In this document: one piece after another, positions 1 to 11,115 of the stretch | Numbering within the stretch: position 1 is the first letter of the stretch | Layout of the letters: each line of letters begins with the position of its first letter | NCBI RefSeq assembly: GCF_032118995.1 | Contig: NC_092657.1 | Location: forward strand, 1,795,891-1,859,890 | From: Asterias amurensis | Taxonomy: Eukaryota; Echinodermata; Asteroidea; Forcipulatida; Asteriidae | Length of the DNA stretch: 64,000 nucleotides | Direction: 5' to 3' | Made by a program: the position numbers and the translations under genes | Notes under the pieces: generated by a model | Seen by the model: only the letters and a program-made list of their open reading frames with translations | Databases searched by the model: none | What the model was told of the DNA's origin: nothing

Positions 1-59
1 GCGGTATATATGGCTGTTGTAGTTTTCAAGTCATGGCTGCTAATCAAAGTCCAATTTGA

Positions 60-173
60 GGTGTTTTTGGTGTTGCTAGCGACCGCCTTGTGCACCAAAG
101 GGTTAAGAAGACAAGTTTCACGACTGGGACTCGAACCCACACTCCGCAGAGCACAAAACATCAAGATACCTAC
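60..173 (-). repeat. SINE head fragment
   Basis: Read on the minus strand this carries the B-box-like GGGTTCGAGTCCCAG preceded by GCGGAGTGTG, the same tRNA-related head as the SINEs at 33329 and 60693. It lies directly after GULO exon f. Confidence 0.55.
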
Positions 174-358
174 CAGATCCAATATAGCAACTCGAGGAAG
201 TAGTAGCCAATCAGGGCGTCCCTGAACCAGTTGAAACTGGATTCAACCGGTTTGTCCGTTCTATCTCTCTGCCTCATAACAGCGCCCTCGGTGTACGGAT
301 ACCAGTAAAGGGCAAAGAACTCACTGCTGTCGATGAGGTTGTCCATTGGAGATAGACA
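174..358 (-). CDS. GULO: GULO exon f (last one inside the window)
   Basis: Encodes [16 protein letters not shown], then [20 protein letters not shown], matching the vertebrate segment around NWFWDYAIGFYLLEFLLW. Acceptor ACCATGCAG, donor CTG|GTAGGT (phase 2). The next exon is off the left edge. Confidence 0.93.
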
Positions 359-3300
359 CTGCATGGTGACAATGTGCATTTGCACAAATCCATCAAGATC
401 AAATTCAAATTCAAATTCATAAAATTCAAATTCTCACCTCTCTCTCTCTCTCTCTTAAAGGCACTGGAAACTGTTTTTATCTTGTATGTTTTTTCTTGTT
501 GTCTTGCGTCCATGTTTTGTTTTGTCTTTGCAGTTTGTTAATTTGTGTCTTGTTTAGTTTGCATGTTTGTTTGCAATTTTGTGCTTCAGTGTATTTTATT
601 GCATGTTTGTTTGTTTGTTGGTTTGTTTGTTGGTTTGTGTTTGTTAACTGTTTGTTATGTGAAATTGTTTGTTCTTTTGTCTCTTGTCCTTCCAGGTTGG
701 ACTGACACACCTCTTGGACTTTTGTCAGTCCTGGCAAACCTGGATTGTTGATGTCTTACTATCTGCCCTCCTTTTGTATATCTTGATGTATCCCCTGTTT
801 ACTGTTTTCCGATCCAGATGTATATATTTATATAATTAATGTTTTTAAGAGTTTTATCCTTTTCGTATAAATTATTTGTAATTTTGTATTTTTATGTGAA
901 TTGCCAAATAAATAATAATAATAATAATAAACCTTTGGTCATTGTCAAAGACCAGTCTTATCACTTGGTGTATCTCAACATAATCATAAACTAACAAACC
1001 TGTAAAAATTTGAACTCAATTGGTCGTTGAAGTTCAGGAGAATAACGGAAGAAAAAACGCCCTTGACGCACAAGTTGTGTATTATCAGATGCTTGAATTC
1101 GAGACCTCAGCTGAGGTCTCGAATTCAATTCAAGTATTTGGGTGAGAAATTACTTCTTTCTCAAAAACTATGTTACCTCAGAGGGAGCCGTTTATCACAA
1201 TTTTGTATACTATCAACAGCTCTCCATTGCTTGTTACCAAGTAAGTTTTTATGCTGAAAATTATTAGCACAATAGTGTCCAGTGCCTTTAAACTCAAACA
1301 GTTTAAAGATTATGATTCTACCTTAAACTATTAATTGCCGAGGTGCTGTTGTTTTTGAGAAATGAGTAAAACAAAACACACACACAATTTTTGTCTCAGT
1401 GAGAAGAAAATTATTTTAATATGTAGAATGTATTTTACCAATTACCAATAGTGTCCAGTGCTTTTAAATACATGTAGTCTGAATTCCGATTAAAAGTCAG
1501 ATGTTTCTTATCCCTGAAGAAAAAAAACAAAAACCCTGAATTACCTCCTCCAGAGTACTTGACGTATCCTTCCTAAGAAGCTTGAATTGTGGCTCACATT
1601 GAAATGTCAGCGTGACGATGACGCCCAGTGCCCCGATACTACATTGAGCCGCTCGGAAGATCTCTGGATTCTCTTCAGGAGAGCAAAAGAGGACCTCACC
1701 TTGAGCTGTCAGCAACTCCAGCTCAACAACCTGAACACAAAAAACGCAAAGATATCAAGAGTACAAAAAAACAATAATAAAAAGGTACTTATACGCCTCT
1801 CTTAATATTTATGCATGACGTCATACATGTAATTCGTACCCAAAATGAGGCTATGGGCGCACGTCCCCAATCACTTGCAGTGGCTGCGCCCATCGCCTCG
1901 TTTTGAGTTAGCATTGTGACGTACCTCATGCATAAATACTAAAAGTGGCGTATAGCACCCTATGCTAGGCCTCAAAACGCTTTACACGAAATAAAAATAG
2001 AATTACATAGAAAAAAAAATGTGATGATACAGAATTACAGTTAAAAACCACAAAGAGGAAAAAAATTCAAAGAGATGCTTAAGCAGCAAATATTGCTTAC
2101 AGTTTACATCTAAGCAAAACAGAGCCAAATACCAGTCATAAATTGTACATGTGACCATGATGTGACATAGTATTTTGGATGGTAACCTTATTCTAGTATT
2201 AGTAAGGATTATTTACTTCGTGCTTAGCTACTTTTTGTGCTTAAGCAGCTCTTTGAAACTGGGCACAGGAAACCACACAAGAATTGGAAATGGTTAGTGC
2301 TATGTGAACAAAAATAACAATGATGAACAGAAGGGTAAAATTCATTGTTTTGGCGCAACCAGGAGTGGATTTCACAAAAGTAGTCCTAACTTAGGACTAG
2401 TCCTAGGCAATGCTAAGAGATAGGACTGGTCCTAAGTTAGGACCAGTAACTCATCCTAACTTAGGACTGGTCCTATCTCTTAGCATTGCCTAGGACTAGT
2501 CCTAAGTTAGGACTACCTTTGTGAAATCCACCCCAGGTCTATTGTGATGATAACATCAGAATGAATTGAGTCAAAAGATACTAACCTGGGTTGCTATGAT
2601 GCCGTGCTTGATACCAGTGCCATGGGTACCAGTGCAGATCAATCCACCAACGGAAACATCTCCAATGGCAGGAAGGCTACCAAGAAAAAAACAAAAACAA
2701 TTGTGGGTTGAAAAAAATACATTTTTCACTAGAGCGAGACAGGAAGCTTCCACCTCTAGATTAAAGACAGTGGACACTATTGGTAATTGGCAAAGACCAG
2801 TCTTCTCACTTGGTGTATCTCAACATATGCATGAAATAACAAACCTGTGAAAATTTAAGCTCAATCGATCGTCGAATTTGCGAGATAATAATGAAAGAAA
2901 AAACACCCTTGTCACACGGAGTTATGTGCTTTCAGATGCTTGATTTCGAGACCTCCAATTCTAAATCCGAGGTCTCAAAATCAAATTCCTGGAAGATTAC
3001 TTCTTTCTCGCAAACTACGTCACTTCAGAGGGAGCCGTTTCTCACAATGTTTTATACTACTAACCTCTCCCCACTACTCGTTACCAAGTAAGGTTTTATG
3101 CTAATAATTATTTTGAGTAATTACCAATAGTGTCCACTGCCTTTAACGATGCTCCACAAACTGAGCTATCTTGCTGCTAAAACGTAGGACTCGACTGCTT
3201 CTAGCTACCGGCAATCTCGGTGGTCAAGTTGGTATGACACTGCTCTAGAATTGCAAAGGCTGAGGGTTCGAATCCCAACCGAATAAGATGCCTGTTATTG

Positions 3301-5802
3301 TTTTCACCGAACTCGGGAAAGTACTGAGTATACAGTGCTAACACACATAGGTGTATAATAAAGGGTAAACTGAAATTAATAATCATCTGTTTTGTTTTCC
3401 ATTTATGGCTTTCTATATTTTTCAAACCTCTGTTGCCAAAAACTTGGGCTGTGACAAAGCGATAAAAAGGTCTATACTCACTTGCTTAAGGCCATTCCAT
3501 TTAATTCCAGTATTTTATTCAGATCATCCACAGTTATTCCAGCTTCAACTTTCACCTGACACTTCTCTTTGTCCAACTTTAATAAACAGGAGACAAATAA
3601 ACATCAGCACAAAAGAAGTTTCATTTAGGGTTGAACAAATATATATTTTTTTTTGTGTTCCGTGTCTTTATCGTAGGTCTTTTGTGGCCTTTGCGCCTTT
3701 TATATATATTTATATTTTTAATCGATGCCGCTGAAAAAGGTCCGGTTTGGAACGAAAGCTAAGGCCATCTTAGCTGGGGATTCCAAACCACACTATGCCG
3801 GGGTCAATTTCATAGAGCTGCTTAAGCAAAAAATTTGCTTAAGCACCAAAATAGCTCGCTTATTTTACACATGTTACGGCAACAATTTGATGCCATATAC
3901 ATTGCTTGTGACTGGTATTTAGCTGTTGTTTACTTAGCATAACAATTGAGTGGAGTCTTGGCCGGTAATCTGATTTTACTAAGCATGGATTTTTTTGCTT
4001 AAGCAAAATTTTGTGCTTAAGCAGCTCTATGAAACTGGGCCCTGATCAGAAACACTGCTCGGCCACTACACTTCCATGCAGATAAGGACAGGGGATCAGT
4101 CTTATGATAACCATGCCTATATCATAGAGTTATATAAAAGAAATAGAGGGCGCACTGGCCTATATCTGCGGCCCGGCATGCGTGCATGCGGCCATTTTGT
4201 AAGTTGACAAAACAGCATATAGCAGAGCATGTGTTTACGGGGCCCGGTGTGCGGCCATTTTGTAAGTTGACAAAACAGCATTGTGTAGTGTTAAAAACAC
4301 AAACTCCAACGTGTACTTCATATTCAACGAGCGTACAAAATGGCGTGCTTGTCTCCTTGCGGTCCCTTCGCGTTTGTACAAGCAGCATCACCAGTGCGCC
4401 CTCTAGTTCTTATACATCTCTATGGCCTAGATCCTTTGGTGGCATGATTGGCTTGTGCCAGGGCCATATGTGAGTTGAGTTGTGCGTTGGTTCTCTGCTG
4501 TGCCACAAAGATTTTCAAGACCATCCGGTTTTCCTCCCTCGGGAAAAATCAAACACTTTCGATCTTTGGCTGTGCTCCGTGGTCATAATGGGTTGATGTG
4601 GCTGGCAGCGAAAGGCGCCCTTGCATGCCTGCTTCTCGGACACATTGTAGCCGCGTCCTTTGCAATTCAGCTCTTAGCTGCGAGTAAGGATGATTAGCCC
4701 CCCAAATTATCACTATTATATTATTATTATCCTTACCTCAATGACGTTGTTGAAGCGATTCATATTGATCATGTATTCATCAGTCATTGCAATATCAGAT
4801 GGGGAATGTCCCTGTGCACTCAACTTCACTTTCTTAGTTGCAGATCGCGCCATCTCCAAAATCTGCGAATAAAAAATCCTCAATTAAAGCCATTGGACCC
4901 TTTCGGTAAACAGTATTGTTCAAGGCCCACACTTCGTTGTATCACAACTTCTATATAACATAACAAATCTGTGAAAATTTAGACTCAATTGGTCATCGGA
5001 GTCGGGAGAAAGTAACGGGAAAACCCAGCCTTGTAAACGCCCGTTACGCCGTGTCATGACATGTGTTTAAAATAAATCTGTAGTTTCTTGCTATCGAGAA
5101 TTGATACTGTTTTACTGTTTTCTCAAAAAGTAAAGCATTTCACGCAATAATATTTCAAGAGAAGTCTTTCACCACTACCTTCTGTAAACCCTGTAAGTTA
5201 TTTGTAAATCTGTGAACTTTCAAAAGACTCTACACTCTACAATCATACAGAATATAGAATGATTGATTAAGCCCTGACCAATCAAAGCAGTTCCTTAACA
5301 ACCAGAGAGACTTGTTAGGCACATCCGTAAACAAGCCATTATATCTGTTTTGACTCTATAGCTCTTGAATACTCACTTCTTGATTATTCATTTCAATATC
5401 ATGTACCATCCCCCTTCAATAACTTTAAATACTGAGGTTGAGAGTGATATAGTTATGCATTAGTACACATACCATCTCATGGGAATCACTTTCATTCAAA
5501 GTTTCCTTTTTTTTCTGTACCAAAAGGGTCCAATGGCTTTAAAGGCATGATGCTACATAGAACACTTGGTAATAAAAATAAAAAGTGGCTAATAGTGAGG
5601 TAATCTTCAATAACGAAGCAGCAGCACAACAAAGGAAGAAGAAGAAGAAGAAAACGAGGAATCTTGAAGAAGTGAGGATTGTTTCCGATACCAACCTCCA
5701 TTATTTCCTGTAAGGAACTCGGCTCAAAATACAGCTCTGGGGAACAGGAAAAGGAGCCTGCCCAATTGGTGAATGTTTTTCCTTCCATTTCCACAGATGT
5801 AT
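174..5802 (-). CDS. GULO: L-gulonolactone oxidase gene (six exons, 3' end outside window)
   Basis: The enzyme oxidises L-gulono-1,4-lactone to L-ascorbate using FAD, on the microsomal membrane in vertebrates. Six exons join in phase (5802-5696, 4862-4737, 3576-3482, 2676-2586, 1730-1545, 358-174), each bounded by AG and GT. They read, in order: the [11 protein letters not shown] start region; [14 protein letters not shown], whose His is the covalent FAD site in the family; [46 protein letters not shown]; and [15 protein letters not shown]. These follow vertebrate GULO collinearly without gaps. The C-terminal third, including the HWAK-type region, must lie left of base 1. The N-terminus is open: either ATG near 5816 or 5790 starts translation, or a further 5' exon joins at the CTCAG acceptor. 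Introns are filled with MITEs and a SINE. Confidence 0.93.
430..930. repeat. low-complexity intron DNA
   Basis: A (CT)n run at about 438-456, a long TTTG/TTGG-rich stretch at 540-680 and (AAT)n at 909-930. No exon seen. Confidence 0.7.
931..1292. mobile_element. TTAA-type MITE family A, left end missing
   Basis: Interior matches the family-A copies at 2761 and 19205 (CAAAGACCAGTCTT, TTGGTGTATCTCAACATA, then GTGTCCAGTGCCTTTAA at the right end). The left terminus is replaced by (AAT)n. It contains the hairpin-forming GAATTCGAGACCTCAG/CTGAGGTCTCGAATTC. A second half-copy follows to about 1468. Confidence 0.75.
1545..1730 (-). CDS. GULO: GULO exon e
   Basis: 62 codons, phase 0 at both ends: [17 protein letters not shown] through [11 protein letters not shown]. 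Acceptor TTGTGTTCAG, donor GAG|GTAATT. Confidence 0.93.
2067..2272. mobile_element. MITE family C, degenerate copy
   Basis: Ends read GCTTAAGCAGC and GCTTAAGCAGCTCTTTGAAACTGGGC, the terminal motif of family C (see 3800-4042). Confidence 0.6.
2362..2536. repeat. foldback element family E, copy 1
   Basis: Near-perfect inverted repeat: GGATTTCACAAAAGTAGTCC with GGACTACCTTTGTGAAATCC, filled with TTAGGACTAGTCCTA palindromes. It would fold into one long hairpin. Related copies lie at 11935, 33994, 52703, 53555 and 55866. Confidence 0.85.
2586..2676 (-). CDS. GULO: GULO exon d
   Basis: Completes the split Asn codon and reads [11 protein letters not shown] then [16 protein letters not shown], the conserved Gly-rich FAD-binding segment. 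Donor CAG|GTTAGT. Confidence 0.94.
2761..3146. mobile_element. TTAA-type MITE family A, full copy
   Basis: 386 bp bounded by TTAA, with inverted ends TTAAAGACAGTGGACACTAT and ATAGTGTCCACTGCCTTTAA. Non-coding. The TTAA boundary is what piggyBac-type transposases leave, but no transposase is present, so the superfamily is inferred. Confidence 0.85.
3210..3385 (+). mobile_element. tRNA-derived SINE, type 1
   Basis: A-box-like GGTGGTCAAGTTGGTATGAC and B-box GGGTTCGAATCCC about 30 bp apart, then the tail CCGAACTCGGGAAAGTACTG. It inserts in the GULO intron between exons c and d. Not a functional tRNA: no acceptor stem closes. Confidence 0.75.
3482..3576 (-). CDS. GULO: GULO exon c
   Basis: Encodes [20 protein letters not shown] and on to MALS, matching the VDKEKKQVTVEAG region. 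Acceptor TATTAAAG, donor AA|GTGAGT; ends in phase 2. Confidence 0.92.
3800..4042. mobile_element. MITE family C, copy 1
   Basis: Inverted ends GGGTCAATTTCATAGAGCTG and CAGCTCTATGAAACTGGGCC, with the GCTTAAGCA palindrome repeated just inside each end. About 243 bp, non-coding. Confidence 0.85.
4123..4424. mobile_element. MITE family O
   Basis: Long inverted ends: CATAGAGTTATATAAAAGAA followed by TAGAGGGCGCACTGG, mirrored by CCAGTGCGCCCTCTA then a match to the outer part. The interior holds a direct repeat of GCGGCCATTTTGTAAGTTGA at about 4189 and 4251. Confidence 0.8.
4737..4862 (-). CDS. GULO: GULO exon b (FAD-binding motif)
   Basis: 42 codons, phase 0 at both ends, acceptor TTCGCAG, donor GAG|GTAAGG. 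Carries [15 protein letters not shown]; the His in this motif carries the covalent FAD in the family. Confidence 0.93.
4884..5542. mobile_element. TTAA-type MITE family B, copy 1 (long)
   Basis: 659 bp bounded by TTAA with ends TTAAAGCCATTGGACCCTTT and AAAGGGTCCAATGGCTTTAA. Lies in the GULO intron between exons a and b. No coding region inside. Confidence 0.85.
5696..5802 (-). CDS. GULO: GULO exon a (N-terminal)
   Basis: Encodes about 35 residues including [16 protein letters not shown], matching the start of vertebrate GULO (NWAKTYGCSPEMYYQP). Donor GAG|GTTGGT, phase 0. The right boundary is an acceptor-like TTTCACTCAG, but the frame also stays open upstream to an ATG near 5816, so this could be the first coding exon. 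Confidence 0.85.
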
Positions 5803-6300
5803 CTGAGTGAAACATACAATTATGCTGATTAATTTGTTTACTTATGCACTTCTTAAACATTTCAAAACTGCAATCAATACGTAGCGCAATAAATAATAAT
5901 GAATAAACATGATACTTGATTGCAAATTTCTTCCATTTATACAAATCCTATATACTACTCCAACGTACATCATTATATTTCTTACATTCGTGGAATTATA
6001 ATGACAGATGACCCGGCTTACCAAATGATAACATTGTCCAATTTAACTGACCGAAACAATTTCAGAGAGCTACGCAAAAACGGGTCGGTAACCAGAAACA
6101 GTTCATGACGTCGGTACATCTCTGAAAAATTTATGTTCTCAAAATATATAGCCGTCATTTTATTATTATTATTATCGAGGAATGGAACTTAGTCTTTGTT
6201 ATTTTATCAACATTATTTAATTGTTATGCTTCAAAGTATTTAATTTTTAAAAGAATTCCAGTACAGAACCGTAGTACGTTTTCCGATAGTTTTTAGAGTC
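5803..6300. other. AT-rich DNA upstream of GULO exon a
   Basis: About 500 bp of AT-rich sequence with one (TTA)n run near 6160. A GULO promoter or non-coding first exon could be here, but no motif fixes it. Confidence 0.4.
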
Positions 6301-6334
6301 CACCATCTTAAAACCAAACCTATAGCCAGCCCCA

Positions 6335-6800
6335 ACCGAGCCAACGGCCGAGTTCGGGCTGTGTGTTCTTGGATGCTAGAGAACAAGACGGATCAATTCT
6401 CGTTTCATCCGCTCCAACGACAATGTGATAAAAGTGCCACGAAAAGAGGTTCGCTACTGGTCATGTGACAACGTTGTTCGTCAGTTAAATAGGATGTTTT
6501 TTAACAGTTGGAAACCCGACAGTAGAAAATAGACCACACTTTCATTATTTTCTTTGGGATGACTATTAACTTTCAACTTATCAATATTAACTTTAATTTA
6601 ACAATCTATTTGAGAGTCATTTTGTTGTGCTGCCATTTTGTAAAGTGTTGTTCTCGAAACCCCCGATGAAAGGTGGTGTGTGATCTTGTTCCGAGTGATC
6701 CGGGTCATGTTCTCATCGTCCGGGCGTGAGAACAGCCCCCTCGGGCCAAGAACACATCGCCCGAACTCAGCCAACAAGTCGGTTACGGTTTGGTCGGAAC
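6335..6800. repeat. degenerate foldback element
   Basis: Bases 6335-6400 (GCCGAGTTCGGGCTGTGTGT, TCTTGG) recur inverted at 6725-6790 (CCAAGAACACATCGCCCGAAC). Divergent arms flank an AT-rich centre. Looks like an old inverted-repeat element. Confidence 0.6.
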
Positions 6801-6864
6801 AGCGGTTCAACCGAACACGCGAAGACGCTCGACCAATATGACCAAAGCTCAAACATATTTCTGG

Positions 6865-6959
6865 TTAGGGTCTAGTTGCGATAACGTAACCCTCCTGCCG
6901 ACGGCGTAGCCGGAGGCCGCCGTCGGCAGGAGGGTTACGTTATCGCAACTAGTTAGGGT
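6865..6959. repeat. 81-bp perfect palindrome with TTAGGGT flanks
   Basis: Two identical 35-base arms (6872-6906 and 6918-6952, starting CTAGTTGCGATAACG) around an 11-base loop. TTAGGGT stands immediately on both sides, as a 7-bp target duplication would. The arms show no mismatch, so the insertion is young or conserved. Confidence 0.9.
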
Positions 6960-7078
6960 CGCGCTCCAGGTGTGATGATTTGAAAATTGCAAAAAAAACA
7001 CGTTCATCGTCCATCCACAAGGGGGCCGCCATCTTTAAATGATTCTCCGCCTACCGCGTGAGAGGGCGCCCGGCATCA

Positions 7079-7322
7079 GGGCCCAATTTCATAGAGCTGC
7101 TAAGCACACAAATTTGCTTAGCATGAAATTTCTTCATTGATAAAAACAGGATTACCAACCAAATTTTCACGCGATTTTCAGGATAAGCAAACAACGGCTG
7201 AATACCAGTAACAAGCAATATGCAACAAAAGGAAATTTGGGTGGTAATCCTGTTTTTATCAAGGAAGAAATTATTCATGAAGCAGATGTTTGTGCTTAGC
7301 AGCTCTATGTAATTCGGCCCTG
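7079..7322. mobile_element. MITE family C, subfamily 2
   Basis: Ends GGGCCCAATTTCATAGAGCT and AGCAGCTCTATGTAATTCGG; the inner motif is GCTAAGCAC rather than GCTTAAGCA. The second full copy of this subfamily is at 62811. Confidence 0.85.
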
Positions 7323-7515
7323 GTAAGTCATGAATAATCATGAGGTCACTTGAAGTATACGCTTAATTAGGGCAGTTAGTTGCAGTGATTGCATACTTTG
7401 ATTATTCATATATGCAGCATAATTATAACGTCAAGCTTTACACAGGGTACCAGTGTAGCTGACCACGTGACACGTAAACATTGCAAGAATATGCAGTGTG
7501 GGCACCAGCCGGTAC

Positions 7516-7553
7516 CTTTTTCTTCCTTTCGAGAAAATTTCACGACATAGGTA
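7516..7553 (+). promoter_or_regulatory. candidate 5'TOP-like leader exon
   Basis: A pyrimidine run, CCTTTTTCTTCCTTTC, is followed about 20 bp later by CATAG|GTAAGA, a near-consensus donor. This is what the first exon of a ribosomal-protein or snoRNA-host gene looks like. No ATG before the donor. The nearest downstream exon-like blocks are those of the 10.9-17.3 kb array; a link is speculative. Confidence 0.3.
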
Positions 7554-8385
7554 AGAACTCCAGGATTTCCTTCAATTCTTTTCGGTAAATTTTTCCTTTT
7601 TATCGAAACAAACTCCGGGCAAAAAGCATTTCAAAATTCGAACTGTAGGTTTCTCAATACCTTGGGGGAGTATTCTATTTGAAAATGTGTCTTTTTTGAT
7701 GAAAAATCTTTACTTTTACTGTTGGGTTTTTCCAGAGGCGGTGATTTTAAAAGAAACCACGAGGTCCGGAGGGGGGCGTGATGCTAGGGCATGCTGGTCA
7801 TGAGTCGTACTCTGACATGACAGGCCGGGTTTTTGGAGGGTGGGCCCGGGTGGAGGTGGGGGGGGGTCTTTACAACCTCAAATGGTCGGGAAAAGTGCGG
7901 GAGAGGTTGGTAGTATAAAATATTGTGAGAAATGGCTCCCTCTGAAGTGACGTAGTTTTCGAGAAAGAAGTAATTATAATTATGGTATCGCTCTCATCTC
8001 TCTATCGTCCTTATCTAACGATAGTGCGCTCACTCGCGGTGAGATACTACACTGTGCGGGGCTTCTCCCAAGGCACAAGCCCTGTACATACATACAAAAT
8101 AAACACCATTCTAACTACTCAGTCTATTTACAACTTGAAGTCATCTCATAAGATAGCATAATATCACAAAAGAATTTTAAAACTGATTTCTCAGAGCCTT
8201 TGATCTACTCAGGCCCATTAATTAAATACCGCAAGAATAGAGAAACATAGTTATAAATTTGGTTGGCTAACTCACCCGTCTTGAACCAAATACTCTATGC
8301 ATTATTAAAGATTGGACAACTTTCTTCCAGTGACAATAAATAAAATCAATTCTCTGAAAATATACAATAAATGCAATGTTCCACT
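7554..8385. other. intergenic DNA, no gene seen
   Basis: GC-rich patch at 7780-7870, then a family-A fragment at about 7898-7975 (GTGAGAAATGGCTCCCTCTG, reverse orientation). The remainder is unremarkable. Confidence 0.5.
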
Positions 8386-8755
8386 TTAAAGCCATTGGAC
8401 ACTTTCGGTACAGAAACAAAATTAAAAGTTCACAGATTTACAAATAACTTACAGGGTTTACAGAAGGTAATGGTGAAAGACTTCTCTTTATATATTGTTC
8501 CATGAAATGCTTTACTTTTTGAGAAAACATTAAAAAATTATCATTCTCGATATTGAGAATTACGGATTTATTTTAAACACATGTCATGACACGGCGAAAC
8601 GTGCGGAAACGAGGTTGGGTTTTACCATTTTCTCCCAACTCTGATGACCGATTGAGCCTAAATTTTCACAGGTTTGTTATTTTATATAGAAGTTGTGATA
8701 CACAAAGTTTGGGCCTTGGACAATACTGTTTACCGGAAGTGTCCAATGACTTTAA
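8386..8755. mobile_element. TTAA-type MITE family B, copy 2
   Basis: 370 bp bounded by TTAA, ends TTAAAGCCATTGGACACTTT and AGTGTCCAATGACTTTAA; interior collinear with copy 1 at 4884. Confidence 0.85.
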
Positions 8756-9815
8756 ATTCAACACTATTTAACACAAAGTTTAACTTACATGAATACTGGC
8801 CAAATCTGGCTTTCCCCGAAGTTCTGCTCAATACCAATCGCAACACATAAAATATTTATCAGCAAGCGACACTCCAATCAAATTATTGTTGGTTGAACTC
8901 TCACTAGTTCTTACTGTCAAAGGCTGGCTATGCCCTCTCTCCTAAGGCTCGCAATGAACTCTTTGAGGCTGGCTTTACACCCTCTCCTCATGAAGCTCTC
9001 ATGTCGAATGCCAAAAATTTTATTCTATTCCCATAGGGCCTAAACACCCTCCCAAACCAGAAAAGAATCTTAAGAATTTTGTTTGTATACCCCCTTAACT
9101 TTTTATCCCTGCTCGCTCAAGCCTGTTCATGAATATTCATTGTTCAAAATAACCCCTAACTTCACCAATCAAAACCTATGTTGAAGTCACATTATTTCTT
9201 TGCATAAATAAGATGGCTCACCAAGTTAAAGGAATTTTGGGGTGCGGTTTGGCCACTCAACATAAAAACTTGTTATCTTACAAGAACAAATTTAAAGTAC
9301 TATACATGCACTATGGCCATACACAACCTATATTATGTTACTCTGTTACACGGGGCCACATCCTTTTTTTTCCATTTTTTTTTTTTTTTTTTAATGCGTC
9401 CTTTCATCAAAAGGACTGACCTATGAGCTTTTCCTGAATCTAACGTGCTCGAACACCTGTAACCGTCTGTTTCATAAAACAATATTAGTGAATGCCTACC
9501 AGCAAATCTTTTTAGTGTAATAATCCGACCCGGGTCGCCATGCAATACATATATAAATTTGCGGTGGGTTCAAACTGAAGAATTTGTGGCCTGTTTGATT
9601 TGAAATACTGAGCGGCCATCTTGGGAACAAAAATTATAAATAAAAAGGCCCTCGTCCTTTTTTTTTTTAAATCCAGACGATGAACTGGTACTTTTTTTTT
9701 ATTTGGCAGTAGTCTCAGTAAGAAGGTACATATCAAAGCCCTCTCTTATTAATACTAAAGCCACCTTACTAAAAAGTTACCTATAGGGCCCAACTCCTTC
9801 AATATCCTCATTGCT
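8756..9815. other. intergenic DNA, no gene seen
   Basis: No reading frame with coding character. Poly-T tracts at about 9360-9392 and 9660. Confidence 0.5.
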
Positions 9816-10260
9816 GAAGTGTATGACAAAGAAGGATTTGGGTTGTTAGTGATCTGCAGCACAGGAGGATTTTGAAGGCTTTGGGACACTATGAGTTTGT
9901 ATGAGGATGAGATTAAGAAGGACTTGGGCTATTAGGCCATTTTTATAAAGGAGGATTTTGAAGGTATTAGGTCTCATGTAGCTTGGCCAAAATAGGATTG
10001 TGAAGGTTTTGGGCTCTTACCATTGGAGACCTAATATCAAATACAATACACCAAGGGCCCCAACAAAGTCCTAAACTAAATCATAAACACATAAGGATTT
10101 AGAAGGATTTGGGATAGTATGTTCATTTACAATAAGGAGAAGGATATTGAAGGATTTGGACACTTAAGGTTTACGACAACTTCAAACTGAAGGATATTGA
10201 AGGATTTGGGCAGTATGTTTCTGAAGGGTTTGGTCTGTTAGGGTTTTAAATTAGGGAATA
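9816..10260. repeat. degenerate tandem repeat (GAAGGATTTGGGC)
   Basis: Irregular reiteration of GAAGGATTTGGGC/GAAGGATATTGAAGGATTTG, spaced about 50-60 bp. Strongly diverged. Confidence 0.6.
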
Positions 10261-10560
10261 AAAGTGTACCGATGAGTTCTTCAACGGCCGTTTAAAGCTG
10301 GTAGGGTTGGCAGCCGTGCAATAAAGATTTTTTCAACAATTCTTTGTTCTCGAGCAATGACTTGTTTTCAGATGAACAGAAGGGAGTTTAATTAAGTCGA
10401 TGAATAAGGGGAGCGTGGCGGGGGGGGGGGGGGGGGGGTAAAATGGGGTAAGTTAATTACTGGGGTAATAGTTTGCAATGCGAGTGCTGCAAAAAATACT
10501 CTTAATAATTCAGCAACAATTTTTTTTTAAACTTTTATTCAATTTCAGTTTCACAGCATG
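10261..10560. other. low-complexity stretch
   Basis: A poly-G run of about 18 at 10420-10438 and a poly-T run near 10520. Nothing gene-like. Confidence 0.5.
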
Positions 10561-10918
10561 TAAACAGCGACAATGAAATAAATATGGGTTGGAAAGTTGA
10601 CCACCATCATGAAATCAGTGGAGAGTATAATAAGATAATCACCAACAAATAGAGGTTTGACAATGGCCTTGGTGCCCCTTTCTTTTTTGGAGCTTTTGAG
10701 GCCAAGTGGCCTTGCCCCTCTGAAGCTAAAGGTTGAGGCCTGCCTGCCCCTTGTGATTTTCTTTTCAATTTTAGGTCCAAACTAGCTAAAACTGACCCCT
10801 TTGGATTTTTTTTCAATGTTTAAGCCATTTATAAAACTGCTGAACTTACCCCTTGTATTTTTTGATATATTTTTTAGATGCAAACTTATTTTGTTTATTC
10901 AAATGTTTTTCTTTGTAG

Positions 10919-11009
10919 TGATTGTCAGCCATCGTCATGAAGATGTCAAGAGATCACCAATAACAAGCTCATAATGATCTGAATTATGATGTAGGCCTAT
11001 ACTAAGAAG
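10919..11009 (+). other. exon-like block, array copy 1
   Basis: Preceded by TTTTTCTTTGTAG and followed by GTAAAT. Starts TGATTGTCAGCCATCGTCAT and holds CATCGTCATGAAGA ... CTGAATTATGATG, a weak box C/D-like arrangement. No frame stays open across it, so a coding exon is unlikely. Confidence 0.45.
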
Positions 11010-11115
11010 GTAAATGCATAATTCCTAATAATTGTTTTTGTTGGCCTTTGAAGGATGTGTTGTCAACGGAGCTCCACATCAAATAGAACTAGCGCCCAGA
11101 TTGAACTCATCAAAC

